DNA from: Trichopria drosophilae
Lineage: Eukaryota > Arthropoda > Insecta > Hymenoptera > Diapriidae
Direction: 5' to 3'
DNA: 64,000 nucleotides
Assembly: GCA_030407085.1 (NCBI GenBank)
Contig: CM059585.1
Coordinates: 109,171,501-109,235,500 of the forward strand
The notes under the pieces were generated by a model. The model worked only from the letters and a program-made list of their open reading frames with translations, had not been told where the DNA came from and made no database searches. The translations under genes were made by a program, and so were the position numbers. Shown one piece after another: positions 36,701-49,130 of this stretch (positions are counted from its first letter, which is position 1; each line of letters opens with the position of its first letter).

Positions 36701-39189
36701 AATGTTTATGTAGCGATCATCTCAACCATGTCGATGGATCCCTTATAAGGAAGGCTTTACAAAATGTTACACTTCGCTTCATATCGTTTCCAGATGGTTG
36801 GATTCAAGGGTAACGTCCCTTGTTTTCTACTTCACTATTTTCTTGTGCAAAACGATGAAGAATTATTAAGAATTATTTATTGAGGTTTGCCGGAACTGTA
36901 TCATCAAATTGCGTAAGTTTAGTTCTCAGGTAGACCAAACTAGAGGAAACCATATTCCTGATGGGGTCGTATTTATATACTTTAGATTACAGACCAATGC
37001 TCCCTGCGGAAGTACTGACGCAGCATATCGCATACAAACCTTTAATATAATGAAATCCGAAACGCATATCGATCGAAATAGATTTTTGGAAAGTAGGAAA
37101 GCGTAATAAAGCTTTCTCTTTGCCAAGGAACTTCAAGAAGAAAAGTGGAATATTGAAAGAATTCGCTATCTGGGATAAAAACTAAACGAATAAGATACTA
37201 GTACAGATTTAGTAATTAGTGACTCGGAATGCAAGTAGTAGGAGGGAGGGGGGGTTCTAGAATATAAATTCCTAGATCATCGGGTCTAGAGGAACATAAT
37301 GTGAAATATATGTATACGCAAAGCAGCGGGTAACATCATCGCAATGGATGTAAGAATTGTGTTGTAGTCACTGGTATTTAGTAATACGAGAGACCATCTA
37401 TCTGGAACCATACATGTTTTTCTTTTTTTAATACCTTACATATTTCGAGAACGAAGGCAGAAATTGTCCTTGAATTTAGGTGCAGTAAACAAACTCTTCA
37501 TCCGAAGAATTCGTATGGCTGCAGGTAAATAATAACAAGATATAAATCGCCCGGGGAATCGCTGCAACTAATCGTATTTTTATTACAGTCCTAAGCCAAC
37601 ATTGATTATAACGAAGCAAAAGGAGGAATTCCAAGAAAGTTCCAAAAGTAATCCCTGCACAGAATCCTCGTAAGTTATCCTGGCAAAGCCGAGTTTTAGC
37701 TGGGCAAGTCCCGAAAGAAAGAGGGGTTAAAAATACAACGCTGAACGCTGTATAAAAATCACGAAACCATTCGACCTCGACGCTGTGGTTTACGAGGACC
37801 TGCGAGACCTTGGCATTAGTGTATAGGACCTTCTTTCGTTCCCTCGGTTTGCGACCGTGCGCGTTTACGCCGTTTTCTTTCGCCGTGGGACCTGTGCGAC
37901 GACGTGACGTTATTGACTGCCATACTTTCGCAGAAAGCGAATTTCTAATAACTCGCGGAATGATGAAGGAATAGAACATCACGAGGAAGGGGGTGTTATA
38001 GAAACCAGGTTGTTTAAATCCTTGATCTTCTACGGGATTCCGTGTAAGGGATGGCTTTTTCGGACATTTTTATTCGACGCTAAGGCGAAGACGACTGGTT
38101 CTTTAATGGCGAAGGCAGCGCAGGGATAGGCGCGCGGAACTCGCACCTGTGCGAAAGGAGCCCTTCTCGGAAAGGGCGCAATAAGAGTGATAAAGAAAAA
38201 ATTGCTTCCTGGAATCGCGTGGCACGAGAACTGTGGTTTTGTTCCCTGAAATTGACACTGATTCGAATTTTTTTAAGAATTAAATTTTAGAGGCCGCTGA
38301 GGTGCAAATTTCCTTTTGGCTACTTGATACTGAATAGTTAAGACAATTTACTCCTAACGTGGTCGATTACAGAACTTTGTATATCGATGGGATAAAGACA
38401 CGGGGCAGGTACCACACTATCCTCTCGAGACCAAAAAAAAATGGAAACGAACTAATCTGCACGATTGTGCTAGTACCTGTACTTTTTGGTTACATCCTAA
38501 ACGCTACCGACGCCCCTGAGCGAATTGATTCACAATAAGGTTATACAACAAATTTGTTTGCCAGTCCTGTGGATGAAGTGGTATGAGTATTTTTAAGGAA
38601 TACTGTTTATGAGTGGAAACGGAACAGTAATGTATTTAACTGAACCAGAATTGGAAAAGAATGATGCAAGGCCACCAAACATTTTTTGTAAACCGAAAAC
38701 AATACTGGAGGAATGATCAACGGTTACAATATGGTTCAGACCAAGATGGAGATAGAGAAGTACCTGCTCGATACCTACCATTATTGGCGCAAGAACCATT
38801 TAAACTCGCAGACAAATAACGTTTAGCCGAGGGAGACAAACCTAACTATGATGTATCGTGCAATATTTGTTTCCCTCGTAAGATAAACATGATATAGATC
38901 TGGAGGTCAAAAGAATGTTCGGCCTTCCTCCCTCCTCGGTCTGAAATTATGTCCGAAGATGACAAATTACCTCAAATATGAATTCGTCCTTACCAAAGGC
39001 ACAATGGAGAAAAATGGCATTGTAATGATAGTCTGCCTCTCGGATAATTCGTACGTACACCAGCAACCACAAAACTCATATATTCCTTTGAAATAACAAT
39101 GAAATAACATCTCGAAGAATTCAAAGTTTCCTACAGCAATTAAGCGATAAAAATAGATGTAATAGCTTGACGCCTTGGAAAAATGAAGT
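33731..39189. other. Gene-free stretch, possibly intronic
   Basis: Alternating AT-rich spacer and moderately GC-rich patches (34900-35300, 37700-38250). Frames up to 168 codons on the minus strand at 37476-37982 have no domain, no splice evidence and overlap other frames; I do not call them genes. No RNA gene or transposon ends are clear. Confidence 0.5.
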
Positions 39190-39770
39190 ATTTTGAAGCG
39201 GAGGATAAGCAGCCGACAGGTTCGCGATTATCCGACGGGACGACCTCGCGGACGATCGTTAACGAGCACAAACAGGAAGCTCCGAATTGGCACGGATTAT
39301 GGCTAATAAGCTGGATTGCGAGTCAACTTATCGCGCTATTAGACGGTGGGATCTAGAATGCTATATATGCTCGTGGCTCCTCGATTCTTATCGGCGAGTC
39401 TCGTCGAGCATCCGTTCTCCTGGGCCGTTCGGCATAGCTATAGGAAAGTATGCGCCTATGCGCGAGGCGCGGCGCGGGAGTTACGCTCCTTCTAATCGCT
39501 TCACGGTTGAGACGTCGACTTTATTACCTAATGAGGTTACTGGACTCTCGAGGAGACCGAGGCGAAGGCAAGTCCTATCGCCGACACCTTGAGGGGGTTA
39601 CGACAAGGTTGACCGGAGGACGACCGTCGTTCTCGCTCGAATTGCACTTTCGCGTTCCGTTTTTTCCCCTTTCGCCTTGGCATTATTCCTGCAGTTATGC
39701 CAGCGATGTTTTGACGGGCGCTACGATTTTTTCATCCTTTAGCCTAATCCGGCAATAAAGAAAAAATAGT
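39190..39770. promoter_or_regulatory. CpG-rich block, possible enhancer or promoter
   Basis: High CpG density, with ATGCTATATATGCTC (TATA-like, about 39358-39372), GGCTAATAAGC (homeodomain-like core) and GCGCGAGGCGCGGCGCGGG. Two frames of about 100 codons overlap and have no recognisable domain. A regulatory role is inferred from composition alone. Confidence 0.25.
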
Positions 39771-39793
39771 CGCCGCGGAATCTGTATAACTGC

Positions 39794-40046
39794 TACAGTC
39801 GTCCTCCCCTTAAGTTTTCTTCCCTCAAGTTTTATACTTCCCTTAAGTTTTAAGAGTTTTTTCCTATATGTTTTACTTTTTCCCCTTACGGACTCCCACC
39901 ACTAGGAATTGTAGACACCGCAATGGGAAACATACCTCGAGACCACACAGAAATGTCTCGTAGTGGGGGTTAGGGGAAAGTAAAACATAAAGGAAGAAGC
40001 CGCCATCTTGATAGCTGAAATATAAAACTTAAGAGGAGCACTACTA
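39794..40046. mobile_element. MITE with TA target duplication, 249 bp
   Basis: TA at 39794-39795 and 40045-40046 flank an element whose left end is CAGTCGTCCTCCCCTTAAG. The right end read inverted is GTAGTGCTCCTCTTAAG, each followed by TTTT. Further in, TGTTTTACTTTTTCCCC is mirrored by GGGGAAAGTAAAACA. TA duplication and CAGT-type ends point to the Tc1/mariner (pogo-like) group. There is no transposase frame. Confidence 0.7.
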
Positions 40047-40065
40047 TATTCTATGTTCTTTGGTG

Positions 40066-40307
40066 TACAGTAAGATCTCCCTTGATGGGCTTTAAGGGAT
40101 CATTCTGTTGAGTGGCCAAATGCTGTTCTCTTTTTGGGCCATCGCGTGCCTCCCCGACCCCCTACTCATGTAACATCGCGCATGTGCGTATTACACTGGC
40201 GCAGCGGTAAACGCCGCAGTAAAAGGGGAACGATGCCATCCTTCACGCGGCCCATTAAGAGGTTAGGCCGAGAACCGACCCATCCCATCAAGGGAGATCT
40301 CACTGTA
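40066..40307. mobile_element. MITE with 22 bp near-perfect TIRs and TA target duplication
   Basis: TA at 40066-40067 and 40306-40307 flank a 238 bp element. The left end CAGTAAGATCTCCCTTGATG and the right end, read inverted, CAGTGAGATCTCCCTTGATG differ at one base. The interior carries TGGCGCAGCGGTAAACGC, which resembles a polymerase III A-box but has no B-box behind it. It lies only about 20 bp from the previous MITE. It is probably pogo/Tigger-like and non-autonomous. Confidence 0.8.
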
Positions 40308-40776
40308 CTTCCGAAAACGTTCTTCAATAACCCATGGTACAGGTATAGCAATGCGCATTGGGCGGAGAGGAGAATTTTGACCTTCCAATCACAAAGTCTG
40401 GGGTTTTAAGAGAAAACAATATCTGTCATCTGAGTGTGTCTTCCCCTCCATATAATCTTATGAAAACCCTGAACTTTATGATTGGCTGTTTACTGCGCGT
40501 CCACCTATTTGTGATACCTTTTTTACCATGCAATAACCTATTACTTCTGATTTCCTACGGAAATTGAGACACTGAATTCAAATATCATACATTGGCCTAA
40601 ATGCCCCATAACAGCCTACTATTTGACACATAACCAAAACGTGTACCGATTGTGTAAAACATGGATGTTTAAAGTGTACTAACACGACTTTGTATTTAGA
40701 GCGATGGCGACTGTCATTTGGAGGTCGTAGTATCGAAATCGATCCATTTATCATTGGGTACATAGTAGAATGCCAT
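40308..40776. other. Gene-free stretch
   Basis: Short spacer between the MITE and the tRNA-like sequence; no gene is supported. Confidence 0.5.
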
Positions 40777-40865
40777 TGGCCGATCGCGGTAAGGCATTGA
40801 CATTGAACCGTCGCGTCACCGGGCGTTCCTAGGTTCGAATCTCCGACGGATCGAAACTTTTTTTT
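40777..40865 (+). repeat. tRNA-like sequence with B-box and T-run terminator
   Basis: TGGCCGATCGCGGTAAGG resembles an A-box, and GGTTCGAATCT at 40832-40842 is a good B-box. A run of eight T at 40858-40865 is a polymerase III terminator. The T-stem and acceptor stem do not pair cleanly, so a tRNA pseudogene or tRNA-derived SINE head is more likely than a functional tRNA. Confidence 0.45.
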
Positions 40866-43800
40866 CCTTTATAATTTATTGCCCAGCATCGAAAAATTCT
40901 AAGAAAATTGAATGGCTCTGCCGTATGAATGTTTATTTATTTCTGTTCCGGCGTAATTGTAATCATAATATGGAAATAAAATGAATAGTTTGTCTAAATA
41001 AATGGCCGAACTACGGATCGGGAATAGTTTGTTAAATAATTCAGTAATATTTATAAAATTATTTCTCATATCCTTAATTAACGTGATTTTTCCAAATTCC
41101 TTTTTAATCGGTTGAAAAGAATAATATACTCTAAAATTCAGTCAATTTTCACTTCAAGGAAATATCCAAACTATTGAACTATATGTTCGCATTTGGAGGT
41201 AAAGATGGCACAACAAACAAGATAACAACCTCTCCAGGGATAAAATGAGAAGTTTTTACAATCGTAGCGATATTCTAAAATGGACTGTTGACTTGAAATA
41301 AAGGAATTAACCTTGTGTCCGAGGTAAACGTTATCGGTATAAAAAGCCTTGATTTGAATGTTTCTTAAATTTCAATTTTTTATTTTCTGTTGTTTCCAAG
41401 TAGTATAGCGCAAATATCATTTGAAGGTAATAAACTGTTCGGAAATGAAACGGACGTAATGTCCATTCTCCGAAAAATGTCGGTGTGTAATTGTGCGTAT
41501 CGTATTTACACGTTAATAATAACTGACTATACACTTTTTATTATATATGGCCAAATTAACGTGCGTAAAGGTAAATAACAGCGAGAAATTTTAAATACCA
41601 ATGTCGAAGTAATAAAATGTTTTGCGAGTCTTTCGAAACTGATGACAATGATCGAGCCGTTAATTTCCATTTTTAAGTTTTTTTTTTCAGTGGGATTCGG
41701 GAAAGGAATTACCTTTTTTTATCATTTTATACACGTAGATGTTTAATAAATTTTGGGTATAATTAGTCAACCTTGCGTGTAATTCAAACCCTGAAGTTTG
41801 GTATTTGTCGAGGGAAGTGCGTAAATGGAGATGTGTTGTTTGCATTTTATGGTAATTTTAGTGTAAATTAAAAAATATTTTCGAATGGTCATATTCTTAT
41901 TTTAACTGTGTTACTTGCCTTGACATAAAAATGACAATGGAATCGTGTCATGAATGCGATTTTTTCATTACTTGGTTCAATAAAGTTGTTCCGAAATTTA
42001 AATAAACAAAAATGCATTTTTTAAAAAAACAACGACATTAAAAGCAGTAAATAATAACAAAGTTGATATGTTTAAATTTGAAATCACAGAATCAAGAGTT
42101 AAAGATAGGCCACAACAGCACTCATTCCAAAGTTGCTAATCGATGCTAAATCAGATTAAAGGAATTACTTAATTAACGAGCCGAGTACCAATAGAGCCTT
42201 GAATGTTCCGCTCTGAAGAGCTTCCTCGTCCGAGACTGAGGAAAACGATTAATATCGGATGGTTTCGTATAGTCTGAGGGAACCTCTGGTCGCGTGTCTT
42301 CTCGCGATTCATATATTTCAATGATCTCGATAATGATGACTTCATTTTCATCCTTTCAATTGCTCGGTTGTATACATAACATACTTTTAATCATTGCCTC
42401 GTTAACTTACGTTACATTCGACGAAAGACGGATGAGTTGTAAAACGTTGCTTCAAATTATCGTAAGGTAGAATTGCAACTCTTCTGAAAATGATGAATAT
42501 GAAATTTATCGGCATATTGTAATGAATACATTATTGAGGATAATAAAAATGGCATTCTCATTCGTTCCTTGATAATCTACATGAGATTCCCGGCGTAATA
42601 GTTGCGTAAGACCTCAAGTTTCTGGCGTAGAATGGACATTTTTATTATTTGTTCATAAATACAACATGGATTTTAAACGTTACTGACATAGAAAATTGTC
42701 TAACCTAACCTAACAGTCCTCTTATAAAGGAGTTTTCATAAAATTCAATTCATATTCCTTCGAGAGTTCTTCGATCCTCCTATTTTAATTAGCTATATTT
42801 TGTACGATTCGATTTTCAGCGTACGTACGAACATTTCTGCAAGACGATTGGTTTCATACATACATTTACATGTACATTGAGTTTCAAATGCCACCCGTAA
42901 TTAAGAGCGAGGAGAGGCACAAATCATGCAGACGATGAGCGAGTATGCGCGAGAAAGCGCGCCATTCCCCACGATTTATCGCCGTCTTTCAAGAGCTCCT
43001 GGGAAATTCTTCGACATCTGATGGCATCGAGATATTTTTTACAATCGTTTATTAATAAATATTCTAGGCCACGAGCTATAGTCAACCTCCAGTTATCTCG
43101 ATCTTCCCCTAGTATTTGAGGGGAAGAAATGTTTTTTCGAAAGTTGAGGCAAACATTGAAATGATATCATAAAGGCAGGAATCCACCACCTGAAGAATGA
43201 TCATTATATCGACCACATCGACAATCCCCGCAATAAAGAGATTATTATTGTAGGCACATTTGATTTCAAATAATACCTTGGACTAGTGTTTTTTAATTAA
43301 TTTCTATTGGTTCATAGTTTAAATGTATTAAACGTGACGTGTAACACCAGAGGATTCATCTGACTTTCAGTTATATAACCTTAGGATATTTATTACCAAT
43401 ACTCTCCCGATACAAAGTTTCGACTTGATTACGAATGATTACTACAATGCATAATACCTTACGGTAAATGGAAATTACATAAATATTAAATCTAAATCGT
43501 GAAACCGTAAGCAGATGGAAGTAACGAGCAATAAAAGCGCCAATAACTGTAATATGGTAGAGAAATAAATGCAAAGAAATTATCGGTCAATTTGACCGCT
43601 TGTACACGATGTATTTCCGTGATAGTCGTGCCTCGAAGCAGTCGGATGTTCAAGTGGGATGCAAATGGCCGACTGGGTCCTTCGCGTCGCTCTCATCCCT
43701 CAGACTTTCAACATGCCCTCGAGGGTCTCTTTCTTTATTCATCGCGCATGTTGCATTTTCTACGTGTATATCGGATCGACGTTTTTTATTATTTTTGTGC

Positions 43801-46800
43801 CGGGATAGAGATATAAAAATGAAGAGATCCCCAGGATAAGGACGACGTCCCTTTCGTACGTAGACACAATGACTAAGACGAAAAAATAACTGAATGATCA
43901 AACGCAGAAGGCGAGGGGCGTATCGTCTTTTCTCCCTGAATATTCTGTCGTCTTTGTTGGGCAGGTTTATTAAAAAGAGGTAAAAGTGCAGGTTTTTTAG
44001 GGCTTAAACTAACTACACGAAAACTACAGGTCCATGAAGATGTGTTTCCCTCCTTTACTTTTATAGGAGTCTAAGCCGTTCTTTGTATGATTTCTATATA
44101 ACCGAATAACATCAATGTAGCGCGAAGGTCTTGATGTTAATTGTCAAACGATGGAAGATATTTAATTTTTTATGATAATGCCCCCTTTACTTTTGTATTT
44201 AAAATAAAAAAATTGTTTTAATTCTTATTATTTAAAGTATTAATTCCTGGTTTATGAGAGATTGTTGCCATTGAAACTCCATCTTTTTTATCTGCAATTT
44301 GAGCCATCCGTTCTTTAAGATAAAAGACTCATACTAAAAGGACAATAGTATGTCAAACAATCCAAACTAAGGAAATTCTTACAATCTAACGTATTCAATT
44401 AGAACGGTCTGTTTATAATTTGAAAACACGGTTTGATAAAAGTTCTTTAGCTGATGCCATTATCTTCAACGTATCCTTAAAAATTGCTAACATTCCATCA
44501 GGCCTTGAAATTGCCTGAGTAATATTTCTTAATTCTAAAACATTTCAGCAAGATCTGGTCGCCGTTTGAACTCTTGAAAAATTCATCACAATTAGTTATT
44601 CCTGTTGTCCCACAAAATTTCCTTTGTAGTTTTTTATGCCACTCGCAAACGAATCACATCCTACATTTCACGGGCCGAAGTTGCATGACACTGCATCCGA
44701 ATATTTCTCGGCTTTATAAGAGAACTTTTCGAGGGCACCCTTTGATCCGCAATAAATCTAATCTCTCTTTCTTCTCAAATATGCAGATTCCCAACGGAGA
44801 ATTAATAGCATTCTTAATTCGACAACGCGTTCCGGAGACATGGGCCTTACGGGACTTTAATGGGGTAAGCCGAGATCCCGGTAAGGCCGAATGCGTACAT
44901 CGCAGAAAAGATGTATACGAAAGTTCGGCTGGCACCAGGTCTCCTTTTTTTGTGTGGAACCTTAACGGTGATAGTTTAACCTTAATGACAGCGACCCTTA
45001 CCACGAGGTCGAAATTAAGTGCGTGGACAACGCTGTTGTTGCCATTCTCTGATTTCCCGTAGAAATGGGGCGGCCCGATTTCCTGGTGGAAATGCAGTAA
45101 ATTTTTCAAATTTCATGAAACAGAAAAAGTGAACGACGGCATGAGGTAATCGAGAAGTGCATATTCACGTGATGTTGCATCAATCTCCAAAAAAGTTGAC
45201 AGGTCGATTTCGAAACCTGGCACAGCGTGATCTCACGTCAGTTTTCTCTGCACTCTTACTTTTCTTGGAGGTACCGAAAATGCGTGCAAAAAACGGAGAA
45301 ATCTGGAAAGGGTCACCGGCCTCACGGGTGATCGCAGGTTTCTTTCTTCTTTTCTTTCCCGGTGCCTTTCGTCTCAGCGTTTCTCACGTTTACTCGGTTG
45401 ATCGAAAAGGTGCAGTAGCTACAGAAGCAGCTGCATTGGCTAACGATCGGGCGCGAGCCCTTCGTTCCGATCGATGAAGCCGAAAGAAAGAAAGAAAGTT
45501 GCACAGACATCCCGTGCGATCCGCTGGGCGCGTGTATACGTGTATACACAGAAGTGCATAGCGGTTTACATGTCAAGGTTCGCTGTACCTCTTGGGCCGA
45601 ACTGTTGTGCCACTACACGTTACGGAGCATGGAGCTGCAATGGCTAGGTAATTTGACTCGGACGAGAATTTGCATCGTTCCGCCGATTCGAGCGTGCAGC
45701 ACTTTCGATATTTCAAGGAAGAAATTGCGCTCTTCGTATTTCAAAATGCGAAAGTCAGCTACATGAATTGCACCTCCGATTCGAGCGTGTCGAATGAAAA
45801 CGCGAGTGTTTGCGCTTCAAGTCCCATATTGATCGACGTATTAAGGGAATGTTATGGAAAACACCAGTCCAGGGACATTACTCTGGTATGCTTTAATGAT
45901 TTTCAAAAATCATACAGAATAAATGAAACCTCAAAATTCCGGCCATCATCTTTGAAACGAGTAGTGAATGAAGAACCAAGTAAAAATAGAAAGTTTCATG
46001 CAATGCTGATAGGACGAACAGGTTGGCTCATTACAAAATCAGGAATATAAGGACTCCAAAGATCGGGGTAGGCTCAGTCACGATAAAAATTGAAGGCACC
46101 ACTGACCCAGTGAACGCTGAGGGCAGGTTTTCGATCGAGCAATTGGAAACTTAGATCTGAAATGGAAAGATGAGATCAGCAGAGCTTTCACCGACCTCGC
46201 AGCGGTTGTTGGTTAATATTCGGAAAAACGAAGAGTCACCCAATCCGAAAACATTAATGAATCGCGCCCACATGCTTGGATCATGCCGAAAATCACGGTC
46301 GGCGTGTGTAACCGGCATGACTCAGAGTTTATAAGTCGGCCAAGTCGAGACGCCACTTGACACAAAGCCCTTTGACTCCGGCTGCTTTGGAAAGCCTCTT
46401 GTTGCATGTAGTATAGACGTGTACACTTACGTGCAGGTTGTACTTTCGATTCTAGGCCTGGGTTACGGCCGCTTCTCTCGACACGTATCGCTTCTTTCTT
46501 TCGAAAGGTCGCGTACGCTCATTCATTACCGACAATTTACTTTCGTACGCCAAATTGAAAGGTTGCTGGACCTACATTCTACCTCGCTGTTACACTTGGA
46601 ACAATCGGTGCAGCCGCCAATTACTCGTACAATATACTTCGAAAACGTATATCTGGCCGCCTCATTTCGCGCTATACGTGCTACGGTTGCGGTACTTCTT
46701 TAATCCGTCGTTCCACTTCCTGCGATTATTTATCAGTCGGCGAATTTGTAAGGGTCCCACCTCCGACGGTGTGAAAATCCGAGTTATTAGACGCTCCTGG

Positions 46801-47479
46801 CAGAATGTATTGTTTTATTCATTCCCGAATGGACTCTGCACATCCGTTTCGGTTCTTTACGACGAGAAATATTTGGCGAAAGTGTTCAGTAGGAATTTAT
46901 TCCACGCTAAGCTGAAATTTCCAACGTCGTTCCGATCTCTGTCCTAAGTAACGATCGGCCAAACAAAGCGTGTCTCCCATTGTTCACTCGAACCTTCCAA
47001 GTAAATATGTCAATATTTGCGACCAAGAGTTGCTACTTGTTTTTACATTACTGCCTTAAAAGGAACTAGTAGAATTTTACCAATAGTTATAGTAAGTTCT
47101 ACTAATTGAATGCCAATTTAACGATGGACAATTTTTCTTTTGATAAACAAAAATTAGGACCAAACTGGAGAGATTCGATGCACCGGAGCTTGAACGGGGG
47201 ATTTTTCGATTTTTCGCTGTTATTTTTTATTTTTTATTGCAATCAATTCATTTAAACATTTGACAATTACACCTACGGAGAAATCAAATAAAATTTTCAG
47301 GATCGGACATTGACACTGTTTTTTTTTAGTTATTTCCTAAAAAGCTGACCCCTAAAGTATTGAACTACTCTACTCACAATCGATCTAAGTAACGGCTCGT
47401 CTTTTCCATTAAGGAAATTTCACATTTTTCTCGCATTGTGCGATTTATTTATTAGTTTTCGATAGTAAATCGCCATTGA
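40866..47479. other. Gene-free stretch, possibly intronic
   Basis: AT-rich spacer to about 42800, then mixed sequence with moderately GC-rich patches at 42880-43030, 43600-43740, 44640-45060 and 45160-46750. Frames up to 162 codons (44574-45062) overlap frames on the other strand and have no domain. A (GAAA)4 run is at about 45481-45498. No gene is supported. Confidence 0.5.
42700..42714. repeat. Short CCTAA run
   Basis: CTAACCTAACCTAAC is three units of the complement of the insect telomeric motif. It is interstitial and too short to be a telomere. Confidence 0.7.
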
Positions 47480-48130
47480 TTCGCCGAGGAAATGGCATCA
47501 TCGTTTTTTCGTAAATCGACCTCGATTCGTTCTCGTTGCGTCGATTCCATTCCTTGTTGGGAGATTTCGCGAATCGTTTATCCATTACGCGAGTCTACAT
47601 TCCCAAACTAACCTCGAAATCTACATCGACGCGATAATCGCTGTTACAGATCTTTTTCTCCGTCCGGGTGTGGGCAACGTCGATCGGCCGTTACGTGGAG
47701 GTTAGGTCCTCTCGTCCGCAATTACGAGCGATTAGTCGACGGGGACTGAATTTCTTTATCGAATCGCAGAAAAAGCACAATTTCCCGGAGTAATTGCTCG
47801 GTACGCAATAAACTATCGGGGCAGTGCACTCGCGATGGCGCGACCGACGCGCGGCCGCATTGCTATGAGGATGTTCTATAGATTATTGCGAGCTGCAGAT
47901 ATACTCTCCACCGGCGATAACTTCGTAAGGAGCGTGTGGAGCGAAGTAGTCCGGCATAATTCAAAGTGCGGCCGGCCGTTTTACGGCGAGCGTGGGGTAG
48001 TACGGCTTAATTTAGTGTGCAGTTACGTCCTTCCGTCGAACCGGCCCTTCTTCCGCGTGTCCGCTCGAATTACCATAAATAATTTACAATGGCCGTACAC
48101 CTCTCATCTTTTTACGCCGCAACCACGAGG
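47480..48130. promoter_or_regulatory. CpG-rich block, possible regulatory region
   Basis: A CpG-rich block (many TCGA, CGCG words) containing TTTTACGGC, CCATAAATAATTTACAATGG and GCGGCCGGCCG. One frame of 114 codons (47835-48179) has no recognisable domain. A conserved non-coding or enhancer region is plausible but unproven. Confidence 0.25.
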
Positions 48131-48687
48131 GGGTAACGTTTCCGTTTCGAAAAACTCTCGGATCCAAATAAAAATCTAGTCCCATCGGTCGAAAGTGCCC
48201 GAGAAAACTACGTAATCGTATTTTTCCTAATTGCACAGTGCTCGAACGTTGTTAAATCAAAAGCGGCCGGTGATTGGCTTCGGTAGTCACGTGGTCTTTC
48301 TTTCTGCAGACATTTTCTGGACTTTCATCTCATGAGAAGAAATGAATACATTTTCTAACCAAACCGGTTCGGTTCCTACAACCACGGTATTGGTTATGAG
48401 AACCCTCCCATTCATTTGTAGATTGTGCACACTGAAGGCGTTGGCACTTCATCCGCCATCTTGCCTATTTGACACTCAAAGTCTACAAACGAAATCGGTT
48501 GGGTCACAGGAATCTAACATCTGCATCCAAACTCGTCTGGACACCATAACCAAATGGTTAGGTCTGGTAACTAATTGTTATGTGAACCAAACTAATGTTA
48601 TGAGAACCAAAATGTCGGTTCAAAAATTTTTCGATCGAAAGGTATTGAAGCATCCCAACTAGACACTGTTATTAAAGAACGTTTCGG

Positions 48688-48906
48688 TAGTCCCTATCAT
48701 GATGTAAAGAACACAAGGTGAAACGTTCCCGTGGATACGCAGTGGCCTAATAGAAGTAGGAGGTCTAAGAAATGCCCAGAAATGCCAATTGTCGGTGGTA
48801 TGGGTACTTGCTTGAAATTCTGGGCATTTTCATTGGCTCAATACAACCCCTTCATCATCGGGATGCGCAACGTTTCACCTTATGTTTGTACATCACGGTC
48901 CCTGTA
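48688..48906. mobile_element. Foldback element, arms with AAGGTGAAACGTT
   Basis: The left arm AGTCCCTATCATGATGTA plus ACAAGGTGAAACGTT is mirrored at the right by AACGTTTCACCTTATG and TACATCACGGTCCCT. A second inner pair is AAATGCCCAGAAATG against ATTCTGGGCATTTTC. Length is about 215 bp with no coding capacity. The next foldback element starts a few bases further on. Confidence 0.7.
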
Positions 48907-48909
48907 TTG

Positions 48910-49130
48910 CCTGAACCATGGTATAATTAGAAAGCATAGCAAAAAGTATAGCAATTAGGAGGATGCGCAGTGAACAGCCAATCACAACACAATAAGTTTT
49001 CTCGATTCCGAGAATTCACAAACAATACAGTAGCCTGAAAAATCTTACAGAATTGTGGTTGGTCGCTCGATTTTCCTCCCTTCTCTAGCATGCGCCTTGC
49101 TATATCTTTCTTATTATACCATGGTCTGAA
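48910..49130. mobile_element. Palindromic MITE with CCATGGTATAAT ends
   Basis: CCATGGTATAATTAGAAAG at 48916 is mirrored by CTTTCTTATTATACCATGG ending at 49124. The mirror continues through the element: ATAGCAA on both arms, and CCAATCACAA against TTGTGGTTGG. CCTGAA precedes and TCTGAA follows, which may be a diverged target duplication. The same ends occur in the 38 bp insertion at 63837-63874. Confidence 0.75.

Noticed and set aside
37476..37982. 168-codon minus-strand frame
   Set aside because: No domain, no splice evidence and no coding-like composition; expected by chance in a moderately GC-rich patch.
44574..45109. 162-codon + and 131-codon - frames overlapping each other
   Set aside because: Mutually overlapping frames without domains; at most one could be real and neither has support.
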